In this document: in pieces, positions 1-8,677 of the stretch | Position numbering within the stretch: the stretch's first letter is position 1 | Layout: each line of letters opens with the position of its first letter | Assembly: GCF_039655775.1 (NCBI RefSeq) | Contig: NZ_JBBYXJ010000001.1 | Span: 62,001 to 126,000, forward strand | Direction: 5' to 3' | Length of the DNA: 64,000 bases | Source of the DNA: Iodidimonas sp. SYSU 1G8 | Lineage (GTDB): Bacteria > Pseudomonadota > Alphaproteobacteria > SMXS01 | Position numbers and translations under genes: made by a program | The notes under the pieces: generated by a model | Told to the model about the DNA's origin: nothing | Seen by the model: the letters and a program-made list of their open reading frames with translations, nothing else | The model's database searches: none

Positions 1-1142
1 GCGCGGTGATGCTGGGCAAGGTCAGCCTGGACGAATTCGCCATGGGCTCGTCCAACGAAACCAGTTTCTACGGCCCGGTGGAAAATCCGTGGCGCACCAC
101 CGACGGCAAGTCCCGCGTCCCGGGCGGCTCGTCGGGCGGCTCGGCCGCCGCCGTCGCCGCCCATCTGGCGGCCGCCGCCACCGGTACCGACACCGGCGGC
201 TCGATCCGCCAGCCGGCCAGCTTCTGCGGCCTTGCCGGCATCAAGCCGACCTATGGCCGATGCTCGCGCTGGGGCATCATCGCCTTCGCGTCGTCCCTCG
301 ACCAGGCCGGCCCCATCGCCCGCACCGTCGAGGACGCGGCGATCATGCTGCGCTCCATGGCGGGCTACGATCCCAAGGATTCCACCTCCATCGACACACC
401 CGTGCCCGACTATGCCCGGGCGCTGACCGGCGACATTCGCGGCCTGCGCATCGGCATTCCCCGGGAATACCGCATGGACGGCACGCCGCCGGAGATTCTC
501 GACCTGTGGGATCGCGGCATCCAGTGGATGAAGGACGCGGGCGCCCAGATCGTCGACATCTCGCTGCCCCACACCAAATACGCGTTGGCGACCTACTATA
601 TCGTCGCCCCCGCCGAAGCCAGCTCCAACCTGGCGCGCTATGACGGCGTGCGCTACGGCCTGCGCGAGCAGGGCGGCAGCCTCAACCAGATGTACGAGAA
701 CACGCGCGGCGCCGGCTTCGGTCACGAGGTGCAGCGCCGCATTCTGATCGGCACCTACGTGCTGTCGGCTGGTTACTATGACGCCTACTACCTGAAGGCG
801 CAGAAGGTCCGCACCCTGATCGCCCAGGATTTCGAGCAGGCCTTCGGCAAGGTCGATGCGATCCTGACCCCGACCGCGCCATGCTCGGCCTTCTCGCCGG
901 GCGAGAAGTCGGCTGATCCCATCTCCATGTATCTCAACGACGTCTTCACCGTGCCGGCCTCGCTGGCCGGCATCCCCGGCATGTCGGTGCCCGCGGGCGT
1001 CTGCGGCCAGGGCCTGCCGCTCGGCCTGCAGATCCTCGGCCGTCCGTTCGAGGAGGAAACCGTGCTCAAGGTCGGTCACGTCATCGAGCAGGCCGCCGCC
1101 TTCGCCGGCCGGCCCACTGCCTGGTGGAAGGAGGCCGCGTGA
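1..1142 (+). CDS. gatA: Glutamyl-tRNA(Gln)/aspartyl-tRNA(Asn) amidotransferase subunit A, 3' part
   Basis: GatA releases ammonia from glutamine for the GatCAB complex, which converts misacylated Glu-tRNA(Gln) or Asp-tRNA(Asn). About 379 residues are visible. The open frame runs off the left edge, so roughly the first 110 residues of a normal ~490-residue protein, including the catalytic lysine, lie outside. The amidase signature is clear: a [13 protein letters not shown] stretch followed by [12 protein letters not shown], which carry the Ser-cisSer part of the catalytic triad. The stop codon TGA shares its last base with the gatB ATG, so the two are co-translated. The ATG near the left edge is internal, not a start. 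Confidence 0.96.
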   Translation, partial: AVMLGKVSLDEFAMGSSNETSFYGPVENPWRTTDGKSRVPGGSSGGSAAAVAAHLAAAATGTDTGGSIRQPASFCGLAGIKPTYGRCSRWGIIAFASSLDQAGPIARTVEDAAIMLRSMAGYDPKDSTSIDTPVPDYARALTGDIRGLRIGIPREYRMDGTPPEILDLWDRGIQWMKDAGAQIVDISLPHTKYALATYYIVAPAEASSNLARYDGVRYGLREQGGSLNQMYENTRGAGFGHEVQRRILIGTYVLSAGYYDAYYLKAQKVRTLIAQDFEQAFGKVDAILTPTAPCSAFSPGEKSADPISMYLNDVFTVPASLAGIPGMSVPAGVCGQGLPLGLQILGRPFEEETVLKVGHVIEQAAAFAGRPTAWWKEAA

Positions 1143-2596
1143 TGTCCAAGCTCATTTCTGGCGCCACGGGTGATTGGGAAGTCGTTCTGGGTCTCGAGGT
1201 TCACGCCCAGGTTACCTCCAACTCGAAACTGTTCTCCGGCGCGGCCACCGAATTCGGCGCTGAACCGAACACCCAGGTCAGCCTGGTCGACGCGGCCATG
1301 CCCGGCATGCTGCCCGTCATCAACCACTATTGCGTCGAGCAGGCCGTGCGCACCGGCCTGGCGCTCAACGCCCAGATCAATCACTACTCCATCTTCGACC
1401 GGAAGAACTACTTCTACGCCGACCTGCCGCAGGGCTATCAGATTTCCCAGTACAAGCAGCCCATCGTGGGCGAGGGCATCGTCACCCTCGACCTGAAGGA
1501 CGGCGAGACCAAGGAAGTCGGCATCGAACGCCTGCATCTGGAGCAGGACGCGGGCAAGTCCATGCACGACCAGCATCCGACCATGACCTATGTCGACCTG
1601 AACCGGTCGGGCGTGGCGCTGATGGAGATCGTGTCCAAGCCGGACATGCGTTCGTCGGAGGAAGCCGGCGCCTATCTGAAGAAGCTGCGCACCATCCTGC
1701 GCTATATCGGCACCTGCGACGGCAACATGGAGCAGGGCTCCATGCGCGCCGACGTCAACGTGTCCGTGCGCAGGCCCGGCGGCCCGCTGGGCACGCGCTG
1801 CGAGATCAAGAACGTCAACTCGGTGCGCTTCGTCCAGCAGGCCATCGAGTACGAGGCGCGCCGCCAGATCGACATCCTCGAGGATGGCGGCACCATCGTG
1901 CAGGAAACCCGCCTCTATGACGTGGCGCAGGGCGTGACCCGCTCCATGCGCTCGAAGGAAGAGGCCCACGACTACCGCTATTTCCCCGATCCGGACCTGC
2001 TGCCGCTGGAGCTCGATCCCGCCTGGGTCGAGACCATCAAGGCCGGCCTGCCCGAGCTGCCCGACGACAAGAAGAACCGGCTGATGCGCGATTTCGGCCT
2101 GTCCGTCTATGACGCCGGCGTCATGGTGTCCGAGCCCGAGATCGGCGTCTATTTCGAGGAAGTGGCCAAGGGCCGCGATCCCAAGCAGGCGTCCAACTGG
2201 GTGACCGGCAGCCTGTTCGCCGCGCTCAACGCCAAGGGTGTCTCCATCACCGAAAGCCCGGTCAGCGCCGCCAATCTGGGCAAGCTGATCGACCTGATCG
2301 CCGACAACACCATCTCGGGCCGCATCGCCAAGGACGTGTTCGAGATCATGGTCGAAACCGGCGGCGACCCGGCGGTCATCGTCGAGGAAAAAGGCCTGAA
2401 GCAGATCACCGACACCGGCTTCATCGAAGGCATCGTCGACCGGATCATCGCCGAGAACCCCGGCCAGGTCGCCCAGTACGACGGCGGCGCCAACCCAAAG
2501 GTCATCGGCTGGTTCGTGGGCCAGGTCATGAAGCAGAGCCAGGGCAAGGCAAACCCGGCCCAGGTGAACGAGCTGCTGAAGAAGAAGCTGGGGTGA
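1142..2596 (+). CDS. gatB: Glutamyl-tRNA(Gln)/aspartyl-tRNA(Asn) amidotransferase subunit B
   Basis: GatB (484 residues) binds the misacylated tRNA, phosphorylates the side-chain carboxylate and receives ammonia from GatA. The sequence has the family's N-terminal cradle ([21 protein letters not shown]) and the central [15 protein letters not shown] and [11 protein letters not shown] blocks. The GatB/YqeY tail domain ends in a lysine-rich [10 protein letters not shown] chose the ATG at 1142 because a GGAAGGAGG ribosome site lies just upstream inside gatA. An in-frame GTG at 1124 would use up that site. A hairpin with a T run follows the stop. Confidence 0.97.
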   Translation: MSKLISGATGDWEVVLGLEVHAQVTSNSKLFSGAATEFGAEPNTQVSLVDAAMPGMLPVINHYCVEQAVRTGLALNAQINHYSIFDRKNYFYADLPQGYQISQYKQPIVGEGIVTLDLKDGETKEVGIERLHLEQDAGKSMHDQHPTMTYVDLNRSGVALMEIVSKPDMRSSEEAGAYLKKLRTILRYIGTCDGNMEQGSMRADVNVSVRRPGGPLGTRCEIKNVNSVRFVQQAIEYEARRQIDILEDGGTIVQETRLYDVAQGVTRSMRSKEEAHDYRYFPDPDLLPLELDPAWVETIKAGLPELPDDKKNRLMRDFGLSVYDAGVMVSEPEIGVYFEEVAKGRDPKQASNWVTGSLFAALNAKGVSITESPVSAANLGKLIDLIADNTISGRIAKDVFEIMVETGGDPAVIVEEKGLKQITDTGFIEGIVDRIIAENPGQVAQYDGGANPKVIGWFVGQVMKQSQGKANPAQVNELLKKKLG

Positions 2597-2610
2597 CTTG
2601 CCTCTTCAGC

Positions 2611-2712
2611 CGTCGTCCCGGCGAAGGCCGGGACCCAGACTAGACAGTCCGGCGCGCTTCGCGCCGGCCTTTTTAGCCGGGACTGGATACCGCCCTTCGG
2701 CGGTATGACGAT
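2611..2712. repeat. Composite palindromic intergenic repeat
   Basis: Three hairpins lie in about 100 bases: GTCCCGGC/GCCGGGAC (2615-2634), CCGGCGCG/CGCGCCGG (2649-2667) and ATACCGCC/GGCGGTAT (2687-2706). The first, with its surrounding CGTCGTCCCGGCGAAGGC text, resembles the dispersed palindromic repeats common between genes in alphaproteobacterial genomes. Only one copy is in this window, so dispersal is an inference from the motif, not something seen here. Confidence 0.5.
2649..2674 (+). terminator. Rho-independent terminator after gatAB
   Basis: A perfect 8-bp GC stem (CCGGCGCG / CGCGCCGG, loop CTT) is followed by CCTTTTT. It lies 52 bases after the gatB stop and is probably the end of the gatAB transcript. 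It sits inside a cluster of palindromes, so it may be part of a repeat element that also serves as terminator. Confidence 0.7.
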
Positions 2713-2769
2713 TGTTATGAGGCCGCTGCAAATGTCTCCGAGAACTCGATCAGTCTTGACGCCATTGAT

Positions 2770-2908
2770 GACCAGGCAACGCAGAAATCGCCGGAAGACC
2801 GAGAATCCGACGTCTCCCCAAACAGGAGGTGGTCTTGCGGGTGCTTTTTGGGCCTTGGCCAATCTTCCAGAAGACTTTCCGGCTCGTGTAGACGACCCGC
2901 CTCAATAG
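2770..2908 (+). pseudogene. Possible remnant of a VapB-type antitoxin gene
   Basis: The last codons before the TAG at 2906-2908 read ALANLPEDFPARVDDPPQ. This resembles the C-terminal toxin-binding tail of VapB/AbrB-type antitoxins (a leucine-proline, Asp-Phe, Arg, Asp-Pro-Pro-Gln pattern). A second forward frame just upstream reads GNAEIAGRPRIRRLPKQEVV, loosely like the DNA-binding part of these proteins. The two halves are in different frames, so a frameshift would be needed. No toxin gene is recognisable next to it. The stretch could equally be chance; confidence is low. Confidence 0.3.
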
Positions 2909-3015
2909 CGGGAATTGGAATAGACACGGCGGCCCCCGTGAAAATTCACGCGTGAAGGCTTGGCCCGCTTCCGTCCATGCGGTAGGCTCCCCGCCGCATT
3001 GAAGGGGAGCGACCC

Positions 3016-3474
3016 ATGACCATCGAGGAACTGCTGGAGATCGAGGCCATCAAGCAGATGCGCCATCTCTATTCCCACTATTACGACGGCAACAAGCTGG
3101 ACGAGCTGGTCAGCCTGTTCACCGACGACGCCATCTGCGAGTTCGGCCCCAATTTCGGTGGCGACTGGGTCGGCAAGGATCACATCCGCGCCCGCTATCA
3201 CGATTTCCTTTATGGCAGCGGCCGGCTGGAGCATTCCCAGATGCACGCCGTGACCAATCCGTGGATCAGGCTGATCAACGAGGACACCGCCAATGGCCGC
3301 TGGTACCAGCTCAACCTGAACGTGTCGCCCGGCGCGCCCAATCCACTCACGCTGTTCGGCGTCTATGACGACGTCTACAAGAAGGTGAACGGCGAGTGGA
3401 AGATCCACCGCACCCGCATCGACTTCCTGTGGCCCAAGCGAGAGTTCTACGGCATCCGCGACAGTTTCGACTGA
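3016..3474 (+). CDS. NTF2-like / SnoaL-type protein
   Basis: A 152-residue protein with the NTF2-like cone fold pattern. It has an N-terminal helix (EELLEIEAIKQMRHLYSHYYD), the loop DELVSLFTDDAICEFG, and a C-terminal strand pair ending in WKIHRTRIDFLW. Family members include small isomerases, dehydratases and ligand-binding proteins; the exact substrate cannot be inferred. There is no signal peptide, so it is cytoplasmic. A GGGGAG ribosome site precedes the ATG. Its stop lies one base from the stop of the convergent beta-CASP gene. Confidence 0.85.
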   Translation: MTIEELLEIEAIKQMRHLYSHYYDGNKLDELVSLFTDDAICEFGPNFGGDWVGKDHIRARYHDFLYGSGRLEHSQMHAVTNPWIRLINEDTANGRWYQLNLNVSPGAPNPLTLFGVYDDVYKKVNGEWKIHRTRIDFLWPKREFYGIRDSFD

Positions 3475-3475
3475 G

Positions 3476-4849
3476 TTAGGCCAAATCGTAGCGGTCCCGG
3501 TAGTCCGGGACCATGCACGTCCAGCCGAGCTGTTCCTCGATCCGGTGGCGCAGGGCATCCGACGCCGCCGGTTCGCCATGGGTGACGAAGGTCATCTTCG
3601 GCGGCTGGCGGAACTGCCCCAGCCAGCCCATGATCTCGTCCGCGTCCGCATGGGCCGAGAACATGTCCATGTTTCTCACCTCGGCCTTCACCGGCACATA
3701 GCGGCCGAAGATCTTGACCTCCTCGGCGCCGGCCACCATCGCCGCGCCGCGCGTGCCGCCGGCCTGATAGCCGGCGAACACGATGGTGTTGCGCGGGTCG
3801 GGCGCGAAGCGGATCAGATGGTGCAGCACCCGACCGCCCGTCGCCATGCCGCTGGCCGATACCAGGATCATCGGCATGTTCGACCGGTCGAGCGCCTGCG
3901 AGTCCTCCGGGCTATGCACATAGGTGGCGCCGCGAAAGGCATGGCGGCATTCCTCACGGCTCAGCTTGTGGTCGCCCATGTGACGCGCGAACAGTTCCGT
4001 GGCGTCGATGGCCATCGGACTGTCTAGGAACACCGGCAGGTCCGGAATGCGTGCCGACTGCTTCAGCCGCCAGATATGGTAGAGCAGCGTCTGCGCCCGG
4101 CCCACGGCGAAGGCCGGCATCACCACCGTGCCGCCCCGGCCGCATGTCTTGTTGATGATCGCGGCCAGCTCTTCCTCGGGGTCGCCTGTGTCGTGACGCC
4201 GATCGCCATAGGTGGATTCCACCACCAGATAGTCGGCGGCCTCCACCGTCGCGGGTGGCGGCATCGTCGCCGACTCCAGTCGCCCCAGATCGCCGGAAAA
4301 CTGGATGCTGGTGCCTTTCCAGCTCAACCGGGCGAGGGACGAGCCCAGGATGTGACCAGCCGGGTCCAGCCGTAGCGTCACCCCGCCGATCCGCGTCTCC
4401 TCGCCATAGTCCACCACCCGCAGCTGGGTCAGCGCCCGCTCGGCGTCCTTGCGTGTATAGAGCGGCTGTGCCGGCTTGTGCCGCGAGGTGCCGTGCCGGT
4501 TGGCGAACTCGGCATCCTTCTCCTGCAGCATGGCGCTGTCGGGAAGCAGGATGTGGCAAAGATCGATGGTGCCGGGCGTGGCGAGGACCGGCCCGCGAAA
4601 GCCGTTGCGCACCAGCAGCGGCAGATAGCCGGAATGATCCAGATGCGCATGGGTCAGCACGACCGCGTCCAGCGACGCCGGATCGAGCGGCAGGGACGCC
4701 CAGTTGCGCAGGCGCAGATTCTTGAAGCCCTGGAACAGGCCGCAATCCACCAGGATCCGCGCCTTGCCCGCCCGCACCAGATACTTCGATCCCGTGACGG
4801 TGCCGACGGCGCCCAGGAAGGTGATCCGCATCGATCCGGTGGCTGGCAT
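3476..4849 (-). CDS. MBL-fold beta-CASP hydrolase (RNA-processing exonuclease family)
   Basis: A 457-residue metallo-beta-lactamase/beta-CASP protein of the group that includes archaeal and bacterial CPSF-like nucleases. Metal ligands are visible as THAHLDHSG (HxHxDH at residues 67-72). Further motifs are DPAGHILGSS, FSGDLGR, the beta-CASP motif SASGMATGGR and MFSAHADADEI near the end, followed by the FVTHGEP histidine. The likely role is RNA processing or decay in the cytoplasm. I placed the start at MPATGSMRITFLG because a GGGG site lies a few bases upstream; the internal ATG at 4831 is an alternative. A longer upstream extension has no family similarity. Confidence 0.88.
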   Translation of the reverse strand: MPATGSMRITFLGAVGTVTGSKYLVRAGKARILVDCGLFQGFKNLRLRNWASLPLDPASLDAVVLTHAHLDHSGYLPLLVRNGFRGPVLATPGTIDLCHILLPDSAMLQEKDAEFANRHGTSRHKPAQPLYTRKDAERALTQLRVVDYGEETRIGGVTLRLDPAGHILGSSLARLSWKGTSIQFSGDLGRLESATMPPPATVEAADYLVVESTYGDRRHDTGDPEEELAAIINKTCGRGGTVVMPAFAVGRAQTLLYHIWRLKQSARIPDLPVFLDSPMAIDATELFARHMGDHKLSREECRHAFRGATYVHSPEDSQALDRSNMPMILVSASGMATGGRVLHHLIRFAPDPRNTIVFAGYQAGGTRGAAMVAGAEEVKIFGRYVPVKAEVRNMDMFSAHADADEIMGWLGQFRQPPKMTFVTHGEPAASDALRHRIEEQLGWTCMVPDYRDRYDLA

Positions 4850-5042
4850 GCTGTAACCCCAGGTAGGACAGGGGCGCAGTATGCGTTGCCCGCCCGGCAC
4901 CACCAAGCGCCATGGCGTTGCCCGCGCATCGCCGCACCCGGTCATTGCGAGCCTGCACGGGTGAAGGTTCTCGCTCCGGTTGCCAGCATCGGCCTGGTCG
5001 GCCATCCTGTCGCCCGAGACAGACCTTTATCGGGAGCGATCC

Positions 5043-5807
5043 ATGATCGATGTACATTACTGGCCGACGCCGAATGGCTTCAAGGTCACCATCATGCTTG
5101 AGGAGACCGGACTGGACTATCGTATCGTCCCGGTCGACATCGGCGCCGGCGATCAGTTCAAGGCCGAATTCCTGCGCATCTGCCCCAACAACCGCATGCC
5201 CGCCATCATCGACCACGATCCCATCGGCGGCGGCGCGCCGCTGTCCATCTTCGAATCCGGGGCGATCCTGGAATATCTGGCGGACAAGACCGGCCAGTTC
5301 CTGCCCAAGACCGGGCCCGAGCGCTACAAGGTGCTGCAATGGGTGCACTGGCAGATGGCCAATCTCGGCCCGATGATGGGCAATGCCAACCACTTCAAGA
5401 ACTACGCCAAGAACCTGATCGACGACGCCTCGCAGCTGGAATATGGCACGAAGCGTTTCGTGGGCGAGGTCGACCGGCTGTCGGGCGTCATGGATGCCCA
5501 GCTGTCGGTGAACAGATATCTCGCCGGCGCCGACTACAGCATCGCCGACATGATCGCCTGGCCCTGGGCCATGCTGCTGCCCCGTCTGATTCAGGAAGAC
5601 GTGCTGAAGGATTTCCCCCATCTGAAACGCTGGATCGACGAAGTCGCCGAACGTCCCGCGGTGCAGAAGGGCCGTAAGGTCGGCAAGGAACTCACCGAGC
5701 GCAAGCTGACCGAGGAGGAAGAGGCCGCGCGCCGTAAGCTCCTGTTCAACCAGACCAATGACAAGGTTCGGGCGGCACGCGAGGCGGCGGCCAAGGCCGT
5801 AGCCTGA
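5043..5807 (+). CDS. Glutathione S-transferase family protein (YfcG/YghU-like)
   Basis: A 254-residue cytosolic GST-fold protein. The N-terminal thioredoxin-like domain begins VHYWPTPNGFKVTIMLEE and carries the cis-proline and glutathione-binding region (NNRMPAIIDHD, then IFESGAILEYLADK). The all-helical C-terminal domain includes the NRYLAGADYSIADM hydrophobic-core motif. Disulfide reductase activity is typical of YfcG/YghU relatives; substrate here is unknown. The C-terminus carries an unusually charged tail (TERKLTEEEEAARRK). The ATG follows a GGGAGCGATCC site. A strong terminator lies directly after the gene, so it is probably monocistronic. Confidence 0.88.
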   Translation: MIDVHYWPTPNGFKVTIMLEETGLDYRIVPVDIGAGDQFKAEFLRICPNNRMPAIIDHDPIGGGAPLSIFESGAILEYLADKTGQFLPKTGPERYKVLQWVHWQMANLGPMMGNANHFKNYAKNLIDDASQLEYGTKRFVGEVDRLSGVMDAQLSVNRYLAGADYSIADMIAWPWAMLLPRLIQEDVLKDFPHLKRWIDEVAERPAVQKGRKVGKELTERKLTEEEEAARRKLLFNQTNDKVRAAREAAAKAVA

Positions 5808-5830
5808 TACCTTCAACCATCGCGGTCGGA

Positions 5831-5860
5831 ATGGCGGGCTCGGGGCCCGCCATTTTTTTT
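5831..5860 (+). terminator. Rho-independent terminator after the GST gene
   Basis: A perfect 9-bp stem, ATGGCGGGC (5831-5839) with GCCCGCCAT (5845-5853), has a five-base loop and ends in a run of eight T. This is the clearest intrinsic terminator in the window. Confidence 0.93.
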
Positions 5861-5957
5861 GCGCGGCGCTGCAAAAAGTCGTTTCGTTAACATTCCGTTC
5901 AGGCTGGCGGCCCCAAAGTCTCCTTGTTGTTGAATCGAAGACACGGAGACATCAGTC

Positions 5958-6236
5958 ATGTTCGATACAACCCACAGCTTCTCGCACAGCGCCCCCGCGG
6001 CGCCGGCGCCCTCGACCCTGGACGGCGCCGAGGCGCTCTTCGAGCTGGGCCTGGCCTACGCCACGGGTCACGGCGAGCCGGTCGATTACGTGCGCGCCCA
6101 CAAATGGTTCAACCTCGCCGCCATGATGGGCGACGAGCGGGCCCGTGAGGAACGCGCCGACCTCGCTGAACTGATGAACCCGGCCGAAATCGCCGAGGCA
6201 CAGCGCCTGGCCCGGGAATGGGTCCTGCACCACTGA
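5958..6236 (+). CDS. Small single Sel1-repeat protein
   Basis: A 92-residue protein with one Sel1-like (TPR-related) repeat, ALFELGLAYATGHG then the VRAHKWFNLAAMMGDERA helix pair, at about residues 31-65. It is flanked by a low-complexity Ser/Ala/Pro N-terminus and a charged helical C-terminus. Sel1 repeats mediate protein-protein contacts. No signal peptide is evident. A GGAGA site lies 8 bases before the ATG. The partner is unknown; a lone repeat suggests an adaptor that completes or docks on another helical protein. Confidence 0.8.
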   Translation: MFDTTHSFSHSAPAAPAPSTLDGAEALFELGLAYATGHGEPVDYVRAHKWFNLAAMMGDERAREERADLAELMNPAEIAEAQRLAREWVLHH

Positions 6237-6337
6237 GCGCGAATTGGCCGGCGCCATCCGGGGAAGCCCACCCGGGTGGCGCGTCGGCGGCTGGCGGAGT
6301 ATGCTCCTGGATCTGAACGGCAAGAACGGGAAGATCC

Positions 6338-7276
6338 ATGCATAAATCGCTTAGTTTCGCCGCCCTGCTCGCGGCCTCGCTCCTCGTAGCCTGCGACAAT
6401 GGCGCGGACGACGCCAAGCCTGGCGATGCGCCTCCTGCCGGCCCGGCCGCCACGGACACCTCAGGCGCGGTCAGCGGCTCGAGCGTCACGCCCGCCGCGC
6501 CACCCGCTGCCGGGTCGCTTGAGGCCGTGATCGCCGGCAAGCACCGCCTCCCCGAGGACACGGCGCGCGACAAGTACCGGCACCCTGAACAGACCTTGGC
6601 CTTTTTCGGACTGCAGCCCACCATGAATGTCGTCGAGATCTGGCCGGGACGCGGCTGGTACACCGACATTCTCGCGCCTTACGTGGCGGGGAAGGGCAAG
6701 TACACCGCCGCCATCTTCGACGAGGGCGATGGCACCGGTTATGGCCCCAAGCTGAACAAGGCACTGAAGGACCGTGTCGCCGCCGATCCGGCGCTGTATG
6801 GCACTGTGACCTTCACCGCGTTCGGCCCGGGCAAGACCGATATCGCGCCCGAGGGCTCCGCCGACATGGTGCTCACCTTCCGCAACGTCCACAACTGGAT
6901 GGCCAGCAATTTCGCGGCCGAGGCCTTCGCCGCCATGTTCAAGGCACTGAAGCCGGGCGGCGTGCTCGGTGTCGTCGAGCATCGGGGCGATCCCGAACTG
7001 CCGCAGGACCCGGTGGCCGCCAATGGCTACGTCACCGAAGAGACGGTGATCAAGCTGGCCGAGAGCGCCGGCTTCCAGACCGCCGAACGGTCCGAGATCA
7101 ACGCCAATCCGCTGGACACCAAGGATCACCCCAAGGGTGTGTGGACCCTGCCGCCCAGCTTCCGGCTCGGCGATCAGGACCGCGAACGCTACATGGCCGT
7201 CGGCGAAAGCGACCGCATGACCCTGAAGTTCGTCAAGCCCACCACGACGGGAATGGCCTCCGCCGACTCGCAATAA
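6338..7276 (+). CDS. Exported lipoprotein of the class I methyltransferase-like family (COG4798 type)
   Basis: A 312-residue protein with a lipoprotein signal: hydrophobic residues 5-17, then LLVAC with the modifiable cysteine at 19. A proline/alanine-rich linker follows to about residue 60. The rest matches the predicted methyltransferase family typified by DKYRHPEQTLAFFGL, VVEIWPGRGWYTDIL and FRNVHNWM. The glycine motif that binds S-adenosylmethionine is present as EIWPGRGW, a family-typical variant. Since SAM is not expected in the periplasm, the true reaction is unclear. A small membrane-protein gene follows 11 bases later and may be co-transcribed. Confidence 0.85.
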   Translation: MHKSLSFAALLAASLLVACDNGADDAKPGDAPPAGPAATDTSGAVSGSSVTPAAPPAAGSLEAVIAGKHRLPEDTARDKYRHPEQTLAFFGLQPTMNVVEIWPGRGWYTDILAPYVAGKGKYTAAIFDEGDGTGYGPKLNKALKDRVAADPALYGTVTFTAFGPGKTDIAPEGSADMVLTFRNVHNWMASNFAAEAFAAMFKALKPGGVLGVVEHRGDPELPQDPVAANGYVTEETVIKLAESAGFQTAERSEINANPLDTKDHPKGVWTLPPSFRLGDQDRERYMAVGESDRMTLKFVKPTTTGMASADSQ

Positions 7277-7287
7277 GGATCAGCGCC

Positions 7288-7719
7288 ATGGCCGCCAGCG
7301 GACTTTCCTGGAAAGGTTTCCTCATCCGCTGGCTGGCCGCCGCGGTGCTTGTCTTCGCCACGTTCAACCCCTTTGGCCTGTCCTATTTCCATTGGGTCAG
7401 CGCCTTCGGAGAGGCCGAGGGCAGTGGGGACATTCCGCTCAAGATACTGATCGGCCTGCTTTTGGTCGCCGGCTTTGGCATTTACTTCCGCGCCACCTGG
7501 CTGTCGCTCGGGCCGATGGGTATCGCCCTGATCGTGGCGGTGTTCGCCGTCTTCATCTGGCTCCTCGTCGATTATCGGATGTTGGACGTGGAGACGCCCT
7601 GGGTGCTCGCCTTCCTGATTCAGATCGTTCTCAGCATCGTCATGGCGGTCGGCATGTCCTGGTCCCACGTACAGCGCCGGCTCAGCGGACAGGTCGATGT
7701 GGACGATATCGAGCCCTGA
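7288..7719 (+). CDS. Four-helix integral membrane protein (DUF6524-like)
   Basis: A 143-residue protein with four hydrophobic segments (about residues 11-28, 50-66, 75-92 and 100-122) and a short charged tail. The N-terminal SWKGFLIRWLAAAVLVFATFNP pattern is typical of a small alphaproteobacterial membrane family I associate with DUF6524. The function is unknown. It lies 11 bases behind the methyltransferase-like lipoprotein gene. A weak AAGGAT site precedes the ATG. Confidence 0.8.
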   Translation: MAASGLSWKGFLIRWLAAAVLVFATFNPFGLSYFHWVSAFGEAEGSGDIPLKILIGLLLVAGFGIYFRATWLSLGPMGIALIVAVFAVFIWLLVDYRMLDVETPWVLAFLIQIVLSIVMAVGMSWSHVQRRLSGQVDVDDIEP

Positions 7720-7743
7720 TCCTGCATTCGCTCGGCTAAACCG

Positions 7744-7772
7744 TTGACACCCCGCCGCCTCTTGAGTACGAA
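7744..7772 (+). promoter_or_regulatory. Sigma-70-type promoter for tRNA-Ser
   Basis: TTGACA (7744-7749) and TACGAA (7767-7772) are 17 bases apart and end 7 bases before the mature tRNA 5' end. The -35 is a perfect consensus, fitting a strongly transcribed tRNA gene. Confidence 0.65.
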
Positions 7773-7779
7773 CGGCGGT

Positions 7780-7869
7780 GGAGAGGTGGCCGAGTGGCCG
7801 AAGGCGGCGGTTTGCTAAACCGTTATACGGTCAAAAGCCGTATCGTGGGTTCGAATCCCATCCTCTCCG
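7780..7869 (+). tRNA. tRNA-Ser (anticodon GCU)
   Basis: The 90-base gene has acceptor arms GGAGAGG / CCTCTCC, a discriminator G and an encoded CCA (7870-7872). The anticodon loop reads TTGCTAA, giving GCU, which decodes AGC/AGU serine codons. The long variable arm (ATACGG/CCGTAT hairpin) is diagnostic of class II tRNA-Ser. The T arm has GTTCGAATC. Confidence 0.97.
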
Positions 7870-8095
7870 CCATTCCCCCTGCCTGCTAACTCGTGGTTTT
7901 TGCTGCGTAATGTCTACGGTTGGTGGGCGTATCTCTCGATCTCGGATCAGCGTCGCCGGCCCAGCCACCTTGCGTGAGTCCATGCCAGCGCTGTCTCAGA
8001 ATCGGTTCAGTTTTCTCGCCTGATCACGCCATCCGCGTCATGTCGCGTCAGCGTGGCGTCGTGAAGGTGCGAACGGTTCAAAAGAAGGACGTCCG

Positions 8096-8677
8096 GTGTC
8101 AGCCACCAGATGGATATGGTTTCGCCATGCGGCGACGGCGCCCTCTGCCGGCTTCTGCGGCAGACTGGACGTGGATGTCCTTCCGTTTCAGGCCACCCTC
8201 GTCGGCGAATGGGCCGTATCCCGGCCTGATGCTCTGCTGGTCAGCCCGCTCCGGCGCGCCCGCTCCACGGCGGCGGTGATCTGCCAATCCCTCGGCTTGC
8301 CGCAGGACCTTCGCGACGGCTTGGTCGAGCAGTCGTTCGGTGACTGGGAGGGGAGGGACTACACGGTGTCGCAGGGGCTGATGCCGGATACTCTCGATGG
8401 CATGGCCGCGTTTCGGCCGCCAGCCGGAGAAAGCTTCGACGACGTGGTCGCGCGTGTCAGGGCCGCCATGCGGGAGATCGAGGCCGATCATGCGGGCAGG
8501 ACGCTATGGCTGATCGCCCACGCCGGAACCATCCGCGCCGCGCTCGCCGTCGCCCTCGATATGCCCGCGGGCAGGGCGCTCGGCTTCGCCGTCGATCATT
8601 TGTCGGCTACCGCCATGACCTCGTTCGGCGGCGCGGGTTGGCGAGTCGACTACGTGAACCGGCCCGCTTGCGCATGA
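8096..8677 (+). CDS. Histidine phosphatase, probable alpha-ribazole phosphatase (CobC/CobZ-like role)
   Basis: A 193-residue phosphoglycerate-mutase-fold phosphatase. The catalytic motif is a variant, RHAAT (residues 10-14) rather than RHGxT. The other active-site elements are intact: SPLRRARSTA, EQSFGDWEGRDY and the second histidine in IAHAGTIRA. It overlaps bluB by 4 bases. Together with the B12 genes this suggests dephosphorylation of alpha-ribazole phosphate or adenosylcobalamin phosphate in nucleotide-loop assembly. The start is GTG with an AGAAGGA site upstream. Substrate is inferred from context and family only. Confidence 0.8.
   Translation: MSATRWIWFRHAATAPSAGFCGRLDVDVLPFQATLVGEWAVSRPDALLVSPLRRARSTAAVICQSLGLPQDLRDGLVEQSFGDWEGRDYTVSQGLMPDTLDGMAAFRPPAGESFDDVVARVRAAMREIEADHAGRTLWLIAHAGTIRAALAVALDMPAGRALGFAVDHLSATAMTSFGGAGWRVDYVNRPACA

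Noticed and set aside
3954-5816. Minus-strand open frame of 620 codons opposite the GST gene
   Set aside because: It joins the complement of the GST gene with a shifted frame of the beta-CASP gene; both real genes have strong family matches. High GC makes long shadow frames.
7778-8023. Open frame over tRNA-Ser
   Set aside because: Its first 30 codons are the tRNA itself, and the remainder has no similarity or ribosome site.
7873-8095. Attachment site or integrated-element scar after tRNA-Ser
   Set aside because: No repeat of the tRNA 3' end, integrase or element gene is visible; the B12 genes follow directly.
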